A stretch of DNA of 44,745 nt from an uncultured Deferribacterales bacterium (GCA_947853665.1 CANTXF010000011.1:1-44745); one strand, 5' to 3'. Counted from the first letter of the stretch, positions 24,697-32,849 are shown. The notes: generated from the sequence alone by a model not told the origin. A program made the numbers and translations.

Positions 24697-25764
24697 TTAA
24701 TTTCCTTCATGCCGCGTTTTAAATTTGTCGAAAATCTTTAAGGCTATGCCGTTCAGTGTGTCCTCCGTTATGCAGTCGAAGGTTTTTTTCGAATAATCCT
24801 CGCCGGGGTTGTTTTCGTCGGGTATTACGTACTGGGCCAGATCGTCTCCGAAAAGCCCCCAGCGGAGGGGGGACTGGCTCTTTTTCGCCGGATATATAAG
24901 CACGGCCTTTTTTCTCATGTTCCCTGCTATGTGGCTTGGGCCGGTGGAGCCTCCCGCGTAAACTTCCGCCCTTTCTATAAGGGCGGCCAGGTCAAGTATA
25001 TCCGGGCCGTTTTTATATATCAGCACGTTTTTGGCCGGTACGGAGCTTTTTATGGCTTCAAGCCTGGGGAAATCGCTTTCGGAAGCCGTCATTATAATAA
25101 ACGAATCCGGCGTCATGGCGGCCGTTCTATCCGCAATGGCGGCGTATTGGGCTTCCGTAAGGTTTTTCGCCGAGCCTCCGGCAAAAGGGTGAATAATTAT
25201 ATACGGGCCTTTAACGCCGTTTTTCTCAAGGTAGGCTTCCGCCCGCCTTACGTTTTCCGCGGAGCAGGTTATTCTGCCGCCTATTTCATACCTTTTTCCG
25301 AAAAGCTCCGGGTTCAGGGTTTTTATTATGTCCAGATTATATTCGGCTTCGTTTTTTACGGAGCGCGAGCGCTTCTGTATTATCCCCTTGTTATAAACCA
25401 GCCATGAAAGGGGCTTGGACAGCGGCCCGGTTCTGAAAGGAGCGCCTGAGGCCGCGGCCGCCTTCAAGGTGGCCCCATCGGAATAAAGGGCGGCGAAAAC
25501 GTCCGCCCGGAAAGCCTTCATGCGTTTTTTCAAATCGGAAAAATCCCCGTCGATTATCCAGGTTTCGTCTATAAAAGGCAGGTTTTTCACTATCCCCGCG
25601 TTGTAGCTCCTTACAAGCACCGCTATGCGGCCCTCCGGGTACATCCTGCGGGCCATGTTGAAAGACGGTATGGACAGTATCAGGTCGCCTATTTTATCGG
25701 CCCGGGATATTATTATCCCCGGTTTATCCGGCACGTCCTTAAATGATGGGAGGAAAAGGCTCAC
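24697..25764 (-). CDS. Family 9 glycosyltransferase (heptosyltransferase-like)
   Basis: The 355-residue protein has the ADP-heptose:LPS heptosyltransferase pattern: I-I-S-R-A-D-K-I-G-D-L-I-L-S-I-P near the start, I-I-I-H-P-F-A-G-G-S-A-K-N-L at the start of the second Rossmann domain, and Y-A-G-G-S-T-G-P-S-H-I-A-G-N near residue 280. It should add a heptose or similar sugar to the inner core at the cytoplasmic membrane. GTG 25764 overlaps the flippase stop by GTGA. It acts in series with the GT2 and LpxK encoded downstream. Confidence 0.92.
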   Translation of the reverse strand: MSLFLPSFKDVPDKPGIIISRADKIGDLILSIPSFNMARRMYPEGRIAVLVRSYNAGIVKNLPFIDETWIIDGDFSDLKKRMKAFRADVFAALYSDGATLKAAAASGAPFRTGPLSKPLSWLVYNKGIIQKRSRSVKNEAEYNLDIIKTLNPELFGKRYEIGGRITCSAENVRRAEAYLEKNGVKGPYIIIHPFAGGSAKNLTEAQYAAIADRTAAMTPDSFIIMTASESDFPRLEAIKSSVPAKNVLIYKNGPDILDLAALIERAEVYAGGSTGPSHIAGNMRKKAVLIYPAKKSQSPLRWGLFGDDLAQYVIPDENNPGEDYSKKTFDCITEDTLNGIALKIFDKFKTRHEGN

Positions 25765-27473
25765 TCCTGCGCCTCTCCGAACTGCATTTCATAGAGCTTT
25801 TTATAAGTGGCCGAGGACTCTAAAAGCTCGTTGTGGCGTCCCATGGCTTCCACCTTTCCGTCGTTTAGCACTACTATCATATCGGCTCCCAGCACGGTGC
25901 TGAGCCTGTGGGCTATAACGAAGGATGTGCGCCCAGCCATAAGGTTGTCCAGGGCTTTCTGCACTACGCGCTCGGATTCCGTGTCCAGAGAGCTGGTCGC
26001 TTCGTCCAGAATAAGCACCGGCGGGTTTTTAATAAGGGCTCTCGCTATCGTCAGCCTCTGTTTCTGGCCGCCGGAAAGCCTTACTCCCCGCTCGCCCGTC
26101 ATAGTGTCGTAGCCTTCGGGCAGGTTTTTTATAAATTCGTCCGCGTAGGCCGCCCTGGCCGCCGCCAGTATTTCTTCCTCTTTTATGGATTCGTTGGCGT
26201 AGGCGATGTTGTTTCTTATTGTGTCGTCGAAAAGAAAAGGCTCCTGAGACACTACGCCGATATTCCTGCGCAGGGAGTGCACCTGATAATCCTTTATGTT
26301 TACTCCGCCTATTAATATTTCTCCCGAGGTTACGTCGTAAAACCTGGGGATAAGGTTTGCCATAGTGGATTTGCCCGCGCCGGACTGGCCTACGAAAGCC
26401 ACCGTGGAGCCGCTTTTTACTTTGATGTTTATATTGTTCAGCACATAAGGCTCGCCGTCCGCGTATCTGAAGCATACGTTTTTAAATTCTATGTCCTTGT
26501 TTTTGGCGTCGCAGGGCAAAGTGCCGTCGCTGTCCAGAATGTCGTTTTTTTCATCCAGCATGGAAAATACCCGCTGAGAGGCCGCTATGGCGGATTGTAT
26601 CACGTTGTTGGCGTTGCCTATGTCCTTTACCGGCTGATATACCATGGTAAGGGCCGCCAGAAAGGAGAAAAAGGCGCCGGGAGTTATGCTGCCGTTTATT
26701 ACCTGGGTGCCTCCGACATAGACTATGGCGGCTATGCCGAAAGCGCCTATAAATTCCATGAGCGGCGACGTTATCTCTCCGGCCAGTATGGTTTTTATCT
26801 CAAAATTTATGGCTTCGGAATTGGCTTTTTTAAATTTGTTGATTTCCTGATTTTCGTTTACGAACGCTTTGACTACCCGTATGCCCGAAAAGGCTTCCTG
26901 AAGGGTGGAGTTAAGCCCGCCCATCCTTTCCTGACCCTTGCGGCTGTAATTGCGTATTTTTTTGCTTATTACGAAAAGCGGGTGTATGAAAAGGGGATAG
27001 CACACGATAGCCAGAAGCGCCAGCTTCCAGTTCATGTAAAACACTACGCCTACGAGGCTTATTACGGTTATTATTGCCCGGAACATATTTATCATGGTTG
27101 GTATGGAGGACTGAACCAGGTTTATATCGTTCGTAATGCGGGACATGAGAACGCCCGTAGGCTGGTCGGAAAAGAATTTTACCGGCAGGTACACCATTTT
27201 TGTGAACATGGCATTTCTTAAGGCTTCTATCACTTTCTGGCCCACGTAGCGCATAATATAGTTCTGGGTAAACCGGAAAAGCCCCTTGGCGAAATATATG
27301 ATTATTACGAGAACCGGCAGGAAAACCAGCAGGCCGCTGTTTTTTTCGATAAAGATATTATCCATTACCGGCTTTACTATGTAGGCCAGAGCACCGTCCG
27401 TTCCGGCGGTGAGTATTGACGACAGCACGGCGAATGCCATAAGCCCTTTATACGGTGCGAAATACACCCACAA
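25761..27473 (-). CDS. msbA: MsbA-type lipid A/lipid flippase ABC transporter
   Basis: This fused exporter has six predicted membrane helices in the first 310 residues, with the family patterns Y-I-V-K-P-V-M-D-N-I-F and M-S-R-I-T-N-D-I-N-L-V-Q. An ATPase domain follows: Walker A G-Q-S-G-A-G-K-S-T, signature L-S-G-G-Q-K-Q-R, Walker B L-I-L-D-E-A-T-S-S-L-D and the switch A-H-R-L-S-T-V. Its place at the head of GT9-GT2-lpxK supports lipid A-core export over drug efflux. The start is uncertain: the first usual codon is TTG 27473, but the only good ribosome-binding site (AGAGG) is 18 bases further upstream and better fits an in-frame ATT at 27485, giving M/I-L-K-K-L-W-V-Y-F. Confidence 0.93.
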   Translation of the reverse strand: MWVYFAPYKGLMAFAVLSSILTAGTDGALAYIVKPVMDNIFIEKNSGLLVFLPVLVIIIYFAKGLFRFTQNYIMRYVGQKVIEALRNAMFTKMVYLPVKFFSDQPTGVLMSRITNDINLVQSSIPTMINMFRAIITVISLVGVVFYMNWKLALLAIVCYPLFIHPLFVISKKIRNYSRKGQERMGGLNSTLQEAFSGIRVVKAFVNENQEINKFKKANSEAINFEIKTILAGEITSPLMEFIGAFGIAAIVYVGGTQVINGSITPGAFFSFLAALTMVYQPVKDIGNANNVIQSAIAASQRVFSMLDEKNDILDSDGTLPCDAKNKDIEFKNVCFRYADGEPYVLNNINIKVKSGSTVAFVGQSGAGKSTMANLIPRFYDVTSGEILIGGVNIKDYQVHSLRRNIGVVSQEPFLFDDTIRNNIAYANESIKEEEILAAARAAYADEFIKNLPEGYDTMTGERGVRLSGGQKQRLTIARALIKNPPVLILDEATSSLDTESERVVQKALDNLMAGRTSFVIAHRLSTVLGADMIVVLNDGKVEAMGRHNELLESSATYKKLYEMQFGEAQE

Positions 27474-27520
27474 TTTCTTTAAAATGATGCACCTCTTAAC
27501 TTTTTCTTCGAATTTATAAA

Positions 27521-27535
27521 GGGCGCGCCGCGCCC
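27521..27535 (-). terminator. Short hairpin after the tetraheme cytochrome gene
   Basis: GGGCGC and GCGCCC form a 6-bp stem with a 3-base loop, followed on the minus strand by TTTATAAATT. It may partly separate the cytochrome unit from msbA. Confidence 0.45.
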
Positions 27536-27553
27536 CCGCGTTTTAAGGCGGCG

Positions 27554-27892
27554 TTATTTTTCGTGGCACTCAAGGCACGTGTCCAGGCTTGCGTGGGCTC
27601 CGTCTTTCGGCCACTGTGAATGGCACATGAAGCATCTGTCGCCGCAGCCGTCGTTGTTTGAAAAAAGTTTCAGCCTGGGTTTAGCCGGGTCGTGGCACGT
27701 TACGCAGGTTTTAAGCGAGCTGTGTTCCGGGCTTTTTTCAAGCTTGGGATGGCACGTCATACAGTCTCCGGCGCAGCCCGGCAGAGCCGCCGTTTCAAAG
27801 GACAGAAAAACCGCTACGCCCATAAACAGGACGAAAGGTAATCCAAAACGGAAGCTCCTCTTTTTGTGGTTCTCAAATATCCCGAATGCCAT
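27554..27892 (-). CDS. Small exported or membrane-anchored tetraheme c-type cytochrome
   Basis: The 112-residue product has a basic N-terminus (K-K-R-S-F-R) and one hydrophobic segment (about 17-38) that acts as a signal or anchor. Four CxxCH motifs follow (C44-H48, C63-H67, C87-H91, C106-H110), so four covalently bound hemes are expected on the periplasmic side. The protein is an internal duplication: C40-x3-C44-x2-C-H then H-S-S-L-K-T-C-x2-C-H, and C83-x3-C87-x2-C-H then H-A-S-L-D-T-C-x2-C-H. C40 and C83 are extra cysteines at equal places in the two halves. The gene overlaps the end of hemW by 79 bases in another frame. Electron transfer is certain only as a family property; partners are unknown. 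Confidence 0.88.
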   Translation of the reverse strand: MAFGIFENHKKRSFRFGLPFVLFMGVAVFLSFETAALPGCAGDCMTCHPKLEKSPEHSSLKTCVTCHDPAKPRLKLFSNNDGCGDRCFMCHSQWPKDGAHASLDTCLECHEK

Positions 27893-28890
27893 TCAAGCAA
27901 CCCCTGCTCTGTGTATTTGTTTATATTGTTTAGCAAATTTGAAGGTATTTTGCCAAACCTTTTTTCCGCTTCGTCCATCAGCACGCCTTTTTTCATCCTG
28001 AGGCCGAAAACGACCGTTTCCTTAAAGGCGGTTTCCGCGTCCAGCTTTTCCGCCTGAAATGCGGCCAGAGGCTCTTTTATATATCTTTCGATATCAGGCG
28101 GGTAGGAATACCTTACGCGGCAGCCGCCGGAGTAAAGCATCGAATGGGCTCCGGCACCTATGCCTGCGTATTCGCCGCCCGTCCAGTAGACCATGTTGTG
28201 CATACATTCCTTTCCCGGCCGGGCGAAGTTTGATATTTCATATTTTTCGTATCCCTTTCCGCTTAAAAAGGCTTCCATATCATCATACTGGCTTTCATCC
28301 GTGTCGAAACCGGGCAGATAGCCTGTGTCCTCCGGAGAGTAGGAGTAGGCGGATATATGGTCCGGCCCCAGGGCGGATAGCCTTTCCGCCGTGTCGAACA
28401 CGGTTTTGCGGCTTACTCCGGGAATATCGAATATTATATCGGCGTTAAGGGATACCCCCGTTTCAAGGAGCCTGACGGCGGCTTTTAAGGCTTCGGCGCC
28501 GTCGTGAATACGGCCCAGTTTTTTAAGGGTTTTGTCGTCCAGGCTCTGAACTCCGAGAGACACTCTCGTTACGGGGCAGTTTTTCACAAAGGCGGCGAAA
28601 TCCTCCGTAACGCTTTCCGGGTTGGCTTCAACGGAAAATTCGGTGCCCCTGAAATCCATGGCGGATAAAAGCCTCTCCGTAAACCTTTCGAGCGTTACGC
28701 CGGGTATGGACGAAGGGGTGCCGCCGCCTATATAGAGGGTGTCGAAGGTTTTATTTTCCAGAGCGCGGGCGCTTTCAAGGCAGGCTTCCAAGTATGGCTC
28801 CATAAGGTCCTCCGCCTCCGTTTCCGAATAAAACCCGCAGTAGGGGCATTTGGAGCGGCAGAAGGGCAGGTGGACGTAAAGTCCGCGCAT
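27814..28890 (-). CDS. hemW: HemW-type radical SAM protein (heme chaperone family)
   Basis: The 358-residue protein begins Y-V-H-L-P-F-C-R-S-K-C-P-Y-C, the radical-SAM cluster motif (C11, C15, C18) of the HemW/HemN-like family. G-G-G-T-P-S at about 55, S-L-G-V-Q-S-L-D-D and A-Y-W..Y-W-T-G-G-E-Y-A-G-I-G-A-G-A-H-S are HemW signatures. HemW is thought to handle heme for insertion into respiratory proteins rather than to oxidise coproporphyrinogen. That suits its neighbour, a tetraheme cytochrome whose start lies inside the end of this gene. It follows the Nudix gene by 5 bases. Confidence 0.93.
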   Translation of the reverse strand: MRGLYVHLPFCRSKCPYCGFYSETEAEDLMEPYLEACLESARALENKTFDTLYIGGGTPSSIPGVTLERFTERLLSAMDFRGTEFSVEANPESVTEDFAAFVKNCPVTRVSLGVQSLDDKTLKKLGRIHDGAEALKAAVRLLETGVSLNADIIFDIPGVSRKTVFDTAERLSALGPDHISAYSYSPEDTGYLPGFDTDESQYDDMEAFLSGKGYEKYEISNFARPGKECMHNMVYWTGGEYAGIGAGAHSMLYSGGCRVRYSYPPDIERYIKEPLAAFQAEKLDAETAFKETVVFGLRMKKGVLMDEAEKRFGKIPSNLLNNINKYTEQGLLEWHSGYLRTTKRGASVLDYLSSCLWA

Positions 28891-28895
28891 AACTG

Positions 28896-29438
28896 CTATT
28901 TCCCGCCGTTTATAAGGTAAAGGCCCAGGGCCGCCAGAGACAGGCTCTGGCGGAACGAGCCGTTTTTAGCCATTTCCATCATTTTTTCGTAGGGGACGGT
29001 TACCGCTTCGGCATCCTCGAATTTGTCCAGGCGCTGTTTGCCCGTTATGTGCGCGTTTCTGGCAAGAAACACGTGGCATTTGTTCGACATGAAAGCCGGG
29101 TTGGGGTCCATTATCCCAAGGGGTACGAATTCCTCCGCAGAGGCCCCCGTTTCCTCCGCCAGCTCCCTTACCGCAGCCTGAACGGGCGTTTCGCCCGGAT
29201 TTACGCCCCCGCCCGGAAATTCCAGGGTGTCCGACTCCGGCCCGGCTCTGAACTGGCGCACGATTATAAACTCGTTATCCGCAGTTACCGGCACTATCGT
29301 GGCCCAGTTATTCATCTCCACCACGGTAAAGGGCATGGAATCCGACGCATCCTCATAATAAAAATCCTTCTGGATTATATTTACTATGCCGTTTCTGAAT
29401 ACATTTTTCTCGCCCAGCTTGCGCCATTTGCCAGTCAA
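28896..29438 (-). CDS. Nudix hydrolase, ADP-ribose pyrophosphatase-like
   Basis: The 180-residue protein has a complete Nudix box, G-G-V-N-P-G-E..A-A-V-R-E-L-A-E-E-T-G, at about residues 75-97. The preceding R-Q-F-R-A-G-P-E-S-D-T-L-E-F-P-G-G sequence is typical of ADP-sugar (ADP-ribose) pyrophosphatases. It should be cytoplasmic and metal-dependent. The TTG start overlaps the stop of the preceding small gene (TTGA), and hemW follows after 5 bases, so the three are one unit. Confidence 0.9.
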   Translation of the reverse strand: MTGKWRKLGEKNVFRNGIVNIIQKDFYYEDASDSMPFTVVEMNNWATIVPVTADNEFIIVRQFRAGPESDTLEFPGGGVNPGETPVQAAVRELAEETGASAEEFVPLGIMDPNPAFMSNKCHVFLARNAHITGKQRLDKFEDAEAVTVPYEKMMEMAKNGSFRQSLSLAALGLYLINGGK

Positions 29439-29743
29439 AGTATTATCTTCCCGTCGGCGGCGCCGGTCTGGGCTATGCGGATATTCGACTTAGCCTCCGT
29501 ATATTTGTTTTTAAGCTCTTCTGGTATTTTGCTTATTTCGTATATAAGCCTGTCGTTGGGCAGAAAGCCGCCTATTTCGTCCTCAAAGGGAAATCCGAAG
29601 GGAAGCAGGGCTATGGATATGCTTCCGGAGGCGGAGGGCACTATCTGCACGGCGGCCACGTCCTTTATTCCGTTTTTTTCCTTGTCGTCGGCTCCTATCA
29701 CTATGTCGCCGGTAACCGTTTTTGCAAGCCTTATTTCAGCCAT
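29435..29743 (-). CDS. Small protein of unknown function (102 aa)
   Basis: ATG 29743 is preceded by GGAG at proper distance. The protein has no signal peptide. Its first 60 residues look strand-rich, as in a small beta barrel (I-R-L-A-K-T-V-T-G-D-I-V-I-G-A, V-A-A-V-Q-I-V-P, S-I-S-I-A-L-L-P-F-G-F-P-F), and a helix with I-P-E-E-L-K-N-K-Y follows. I do not recognise the family. It overlaps the Nudix gene by 4 bases and heads the unit with Nudix, hemW and the cytochrome. A MITE-like repeat lies 52 bases upstream. Confidence 0.72.
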   Translation of the reverse strand: MAEIRLAKTVTGDIVIGADDKEKNGIKDVAAVQIVPSASGSISIALLPFGFPFEDEIGGFLPNDRLIYEISKIPEELKNKYTEAKSNIRIAQTGAADGKIIL

Positions 29744-29795
29744 TATTATCTCCTTAAAGTTTTTCACGACCATTCCCTTACATAGATTAACGTAA

Positions 29796-29968
29796 AGTTA
29801 TGGGAAATATTTATAATAAAGCGGCTTGCTGCGGCAATGAATAATTAAGGCCGAAGCTTTGGCAAGGCGCCGTCTAAAAGGCCGGGGCCAAGAGTTTGCC
29901 TTGCCGCGGGGCTTTATTATAAACGCTTTTGACGCAGCGGAGCATTATTATAATTATTTGCCGTAACT
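29796..29968 (+). repeat. MITE-like intergenic repeat, copy A (best preserved)
   Basis: The 173-base element has imperfect terminal inverted repeats of 27 bp (29796-29822 and 29942-29968, about 23 identical), with core AGTTA-GG-AAATA-TTATAATAA. A second, inner inverted repeat pairs TTTATAATAAAGC..GCGGCAA (29810-29836) with TTGCCGC..GCTTTATTATAAA (29901-29923). The whole can fold into a large hairpin. No reading frame lies inside. A clear target-site duplication is not visible. It sits between the metal-transporter operon and the small-protein/Nudix unit, both on the minus strand. Confidence 0.7.
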
Positions 29969-30029
29969 ATCTGCGTTAGGGGATAGCCGCCTTTTATTTT
30001 AATTAATCCGTATAATTATGCGGACTCGC

Positions 30030-31175
30030 TTACGGGCTTTTAGTTTCAAGCCCGCGCCGCATTTTTATGCCCAGGGCTTCTTCCGCCTTTTCGCGCCCTT
30101 TTTCCGTAAGGGCAAGAAGGCCGTTTCTCTCTTCCGCAAGGCCCTCCCTTTCAAGGGCCAGGATGATTTTACCGGTAAAGCTCCCGCTCCAGGCCATAGC
30201 CGTATGCAGGCGGGCGGCTTCGACGCTCTTCCCCTCCGGGCTTTCTTTTTCGCGCAGATAAAGATGTGCGGAAGCTATGAGCATACCGGTGCGGAAGCGC
30301 TTTTTCTTTTTTTCCGAAAGCATGGGTATTATTCCCGTTTCAGGAGCCGCCGCCGCGCTTATTATAAAAAAGGCTCCCATTACGCACACGATGGTGCCCG
30401 CTATCAGCACGTTAGCCCTGTAAGCCAGGCCGAAGCCGGTAAGACAGGCCGTAACGCATATAAGGGCGGAAGTTATTATCAGGGCGGAGAGCCTTTTTGC
30501 ATAAAATCTGGCCGTGAGAGAAGGGGCCAGAATAAAGGCCGCCGCCATAAACGCTCCCGTAACCCTGAAAGCGGATGCGGCCGTAAGGGCCGTCATAAAG
30601 GATATAAGGATGTTTACCGCGTCCACTTTAAGCTGGGAGCTTCTGGCATAGCCTTCGTCCATGGAGGAGAGTTTTATTTCCTTATAGAATACCAGAACGC
30701 ACATCAGGTTAAAAAACAGCACGGCTCCCAGTATGTAAACGGCCGCCGGGCCCATATCGTATCCTCCCGCTTTTATCCTGTCGAAGGGGACGAAGGCCAG
30801 ATCTCCCGCCGTAACCGTGCTTATATCCGCGCCGGAAACGCCGGTAAAGCCGTTTATTATAAGTATTCCTGCCGCAAGCAGCACCGAGGAGACGGACGAG
30901 GCCGCGCTGTTTTTTTCCATGAGCTTTGCGGCCCGTATTTTATTGGCCGCCCATATTCCGAAAAGGGCCGCCGCCGTGCCAAGGGGTATAAGCGCCGCGG
31001 ACGGCAGCCACCAGGCTGAGGCGAACCCGGCCGCGAACCCGAAAACCGACGATTTTGCCGACGTGTCCGTAATGAAAGGGCTGCCTCTAAGAGCGATTAT
31101 CGTTCCCGGCACAGCGCAGGCCAGAGCCGCCAGTATGGTTATCGCTATTATTTCCAGCTCTATGAAGGAGGTCAT
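30030..31175 (-). CDS. Metal ABC transporter permease with C-terminal winged-helix domain (TroD-like)
   Basis: The first 275 residues form an ABC-3 family permease with about eight hydrophobic helices (start E-L-E-I-I-A-I-T-I-L-A-A-L, later S-A-F-R-V-T-G-A-F-M-A-A-A-F). Residues about 285-375 form a soluble tail with a winged-helix look: R-L-H-T-A-M-A-W-S-G-S-F-T-G-K-I-I-L-A-L-E-R-E-G-L followed by G-L-L-A-L-T-E-K-G-R-E-K-A. Such tails resemble the DtxR/MntR-like domain found on some TroD/MntD permeases. It is the last gene of the four-gene transporter operon and overlaps the preceding permease by 4 bases. Confidence 0.88.
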   Translation of the reverse strand: MTSFIELEIIAITILAALACAVPGTIIALRGSPFITDTSAKSSVFGFAAGFASAWWLPSAALIPLGTAAALFGIWAANKIRAAKLMEKNSAASSVSSVLLAAGILIINGFTGVSGADISTVTAGDLAFVPFDRIKAGGYDMGPAAVYILGAVLFFNLMCVLVFYKEIKLSSMDEGYARSSQLKVDAVNILISFMTALTAASAFRVTGAFMAAAFILAPSLTARFYAKRLSALIITSALICVTACLTGFGLAYRANVLIAGTIVCVMGAFFIISAAAAPETGIIPMLSEKKKKRFRTGMLIASAHLYLREKESPEGKSVEAARLHTAMAWSGSFTGKIILALEREGLAEERNGLLALTEKGREKAEEALGIKMRRGLETKSP

Positions 31176-32065
31176 TTAGTTTGCCTCCCCGAGGGCCTGT
31201 AAAAATATCCGGCCCGCTTTTTAATCAGCAGGCCCTTTCCCGGAGCCAGCAAAGCGGATATAAGCAGTAAAAGCCCGGCGAATATTATTACGGAGGGCCC
31301 GGAGGAGATATTGCTCTGCAATGCCGACAGGAACCCGCCTGCGGCTCCGGATATGCCTCCCGCAAGGCCGGATATAAGAGCCGCCGGTATGAAAGCTCTT
31401 GTCCAGAGCCCGGCCGTTACCGCCGGGATAACGAAAAGCGCCCCCATAAAAAGTATGCCCACCGTCTGTATTCCTACGATTGTTACCGCGGCCGTCATAA
31501 GGAACATAAGGGTTTCGTAGAAGGCAGACGGTATATGGGCCGTGCGGGCCAGTTCCGGGCTGAAAAGCACAGCTTTGAAACGCTTTATGCACAGGGCCGT
31601 TATTAAAACCGACGCGGCGCACACATAGAGGGCCGCGTCCGCTTCGCTTTTCATAAGTGTGGAGGCTTCGCCAAGAATAAATTTTTCCATGCCGGCGGCA
31701 AGCGCGTTTTTTTCCTGACGCAAATAAGTGAAAAGCACCATGCACAGGCCGAAGTTTACCGACGCTATAAGACCGTGAACCATAAATTTGTTGATTTTTA
31801 ACGTGTCGGCTATGAATTTCGCAAGAAAGAACGAAAGAAGGCACATAACGCCTGCAGCCGTCATTATAACGGAGCCGTTTCTGGTGCCTGTGAAAGCCGC
31901 CGAAATAAGCATTCCGGCAAGGGCTGCGCTGGCGGAGGCTCCAGCCATAAGGCTGCTTTTTTTCGTTATTATGAATACGCCCAGAATTCCCGCCGTGAAC
32001 CCCAGGGCGGCGGAGCCTTTTAATATGGTGTGGAAGGCGTATCCGTAAAGTATATCATTCAGCAT
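31172..32065 (-). CDS. Metal ABC transporter permease (TroC/ZnuB-like)
   Basis: The 297-residue protein is an ABC-3 family inner-membrane permease: about nine hydrophobic segments, with the conserved I-V-G-I-Q-T-V-G-I-L-F-M-G-A-L-F-V-I-P-A region near residue 195. It lacks the soluble tail of its partner permease, so the two make a heterodimeric channel. It overlaps the ATPase gene by 11 bases and the second permease by 4. Confidence 0.9.
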   Translation of the reverse strand: MLNDILYGYAFHTILKGSAALGFTAGILGVFIITKKSSLMAGASASAALAGMLISAAFTGTRNGSVIMTAAGVMCLLSFFLAKFIADTLKINKFMVHGLIASVNFGLCMVLFTYLRQEKNALAAGMEKFILGEASTLMKSEADAALYVCAASVLITALCIKRFKAVLFSPELARTAHIPSAFYETLMFLMTAAVTIVGIQTVGILFMGALFVIPAVTAGLWTRAFIPAALISGLAGGISGAAGGFLSALQSNISSGPSVIIFAGLLLLISALLAPGKGLLIKKRAGYFYRPSGRQTK

Positions 32066-32849
32066 CGCCGTTTTCCGGGGACAGGATTTTTATAAAGCTT
32101 ATTTTACTGCCGTAGGTAGCTTTAAGCGTTTCTTCGTTAAAAACTTCCGACACGGGGCCGGAAGCGATTTTGCGCACGTTTATGAACGCCGCTTCGTCGA
32201 AATATCTTGGCGTCGTAAGTATATCGTGGTGGGCTATTATGGCGGTCTTTCCGGCTTTTTTAACGCTTTCCAGCACGTTAAGGATTATTTCTTCGCTTTC
32301 TTCGTCGGCGGAGAAAAAGGGCTCGTCCATTATGTATATGCGCGGATCCTGAACCAGTGCTCTCGCTATAAGGGCCCTTTGCTGCTGTCCTCTTGATATG
32401 TCGCTTACTGGCTTTTTGCGCAGCTCCAGAAGCCCGGTTTTTTCAAGGGCTTCTTCCGCCAGCTCCCTGTCCGTTTTTTTTGGCCTGCCGCCCGTGCGGA
32501 GCCTGTTATAGGAGCCCATAAGGGCCACGTCCTGCACGGTCGTGGGAAAAGTCCAGTCCACGGAGGACCTTTCCGGCACCCAGCCTATATCGTTTTTCAG
32601 TGTCATGGTGGGCCTTGAAAAAACGTATACCCTGCCTGCGCTGGGTTTTACAAGGCCCAGCATGGTTTTAAGGAGCGTGGTCTTGCCCGCTTTATTGGGG
32701 CCGATAACTGCGGTTACGGAGCCTGCCGGGATTTCCAGATTTATATCCCACAATACTGGCTGCCCGTCGTAGGCCACCGTTACGTTTTCGGCCTGTATGG
32801 CCAGATCCAGGCGGTCTAGATGTTCCTTATGAGAACCTGCGCGCTTCAT
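32055..32849 (-). CDS. Metal ABC transporter ATPase (TroB/ZnuC-like) with unusual motifs
   Basis: The 264-residue ATPase energises the two permeases. Walker A reads G50-P-N-K-A-G-K56-T, with a Lys in place of the usual Gly. The signature motif reads I151-S-R-G-Q instead of L-S-G-G-Q. Walker B (I-Y-I-M-D-E-P, catalytic Glu176) and the switch histidine in I-A-H-H-D are present. The D-loop region F-F-S-A-D differs from the usual metal-transporter sequence. It starts directly at the end of the binding-protein gene. Despite the substitutions, the intact operon suggests it works. Confidence 0.9.
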   Translation of the reverse strand: MKRAGSHKEHLDRLDLAIQAENVTVAYDGQPVLWDINLEIPAGSVTAVIGPNKAGKTTLLKTMLGLVKPSAGRVYVFSRPTMTLKNDIGWVPERSSVDWTFPTTVQDVALMGSYNRLRTGGRPKKTDRELAEEALEKTGLLELRKKPVSDISRGQQQRALIARALVQDPRIYIMDEPFFSADEESEEIILNVLESVKKAGKTAIIAHHDILTTPRYFDEAAFINVRKIASGPVSEVFNEETLKATYGSKISFIKILSPENGDAE

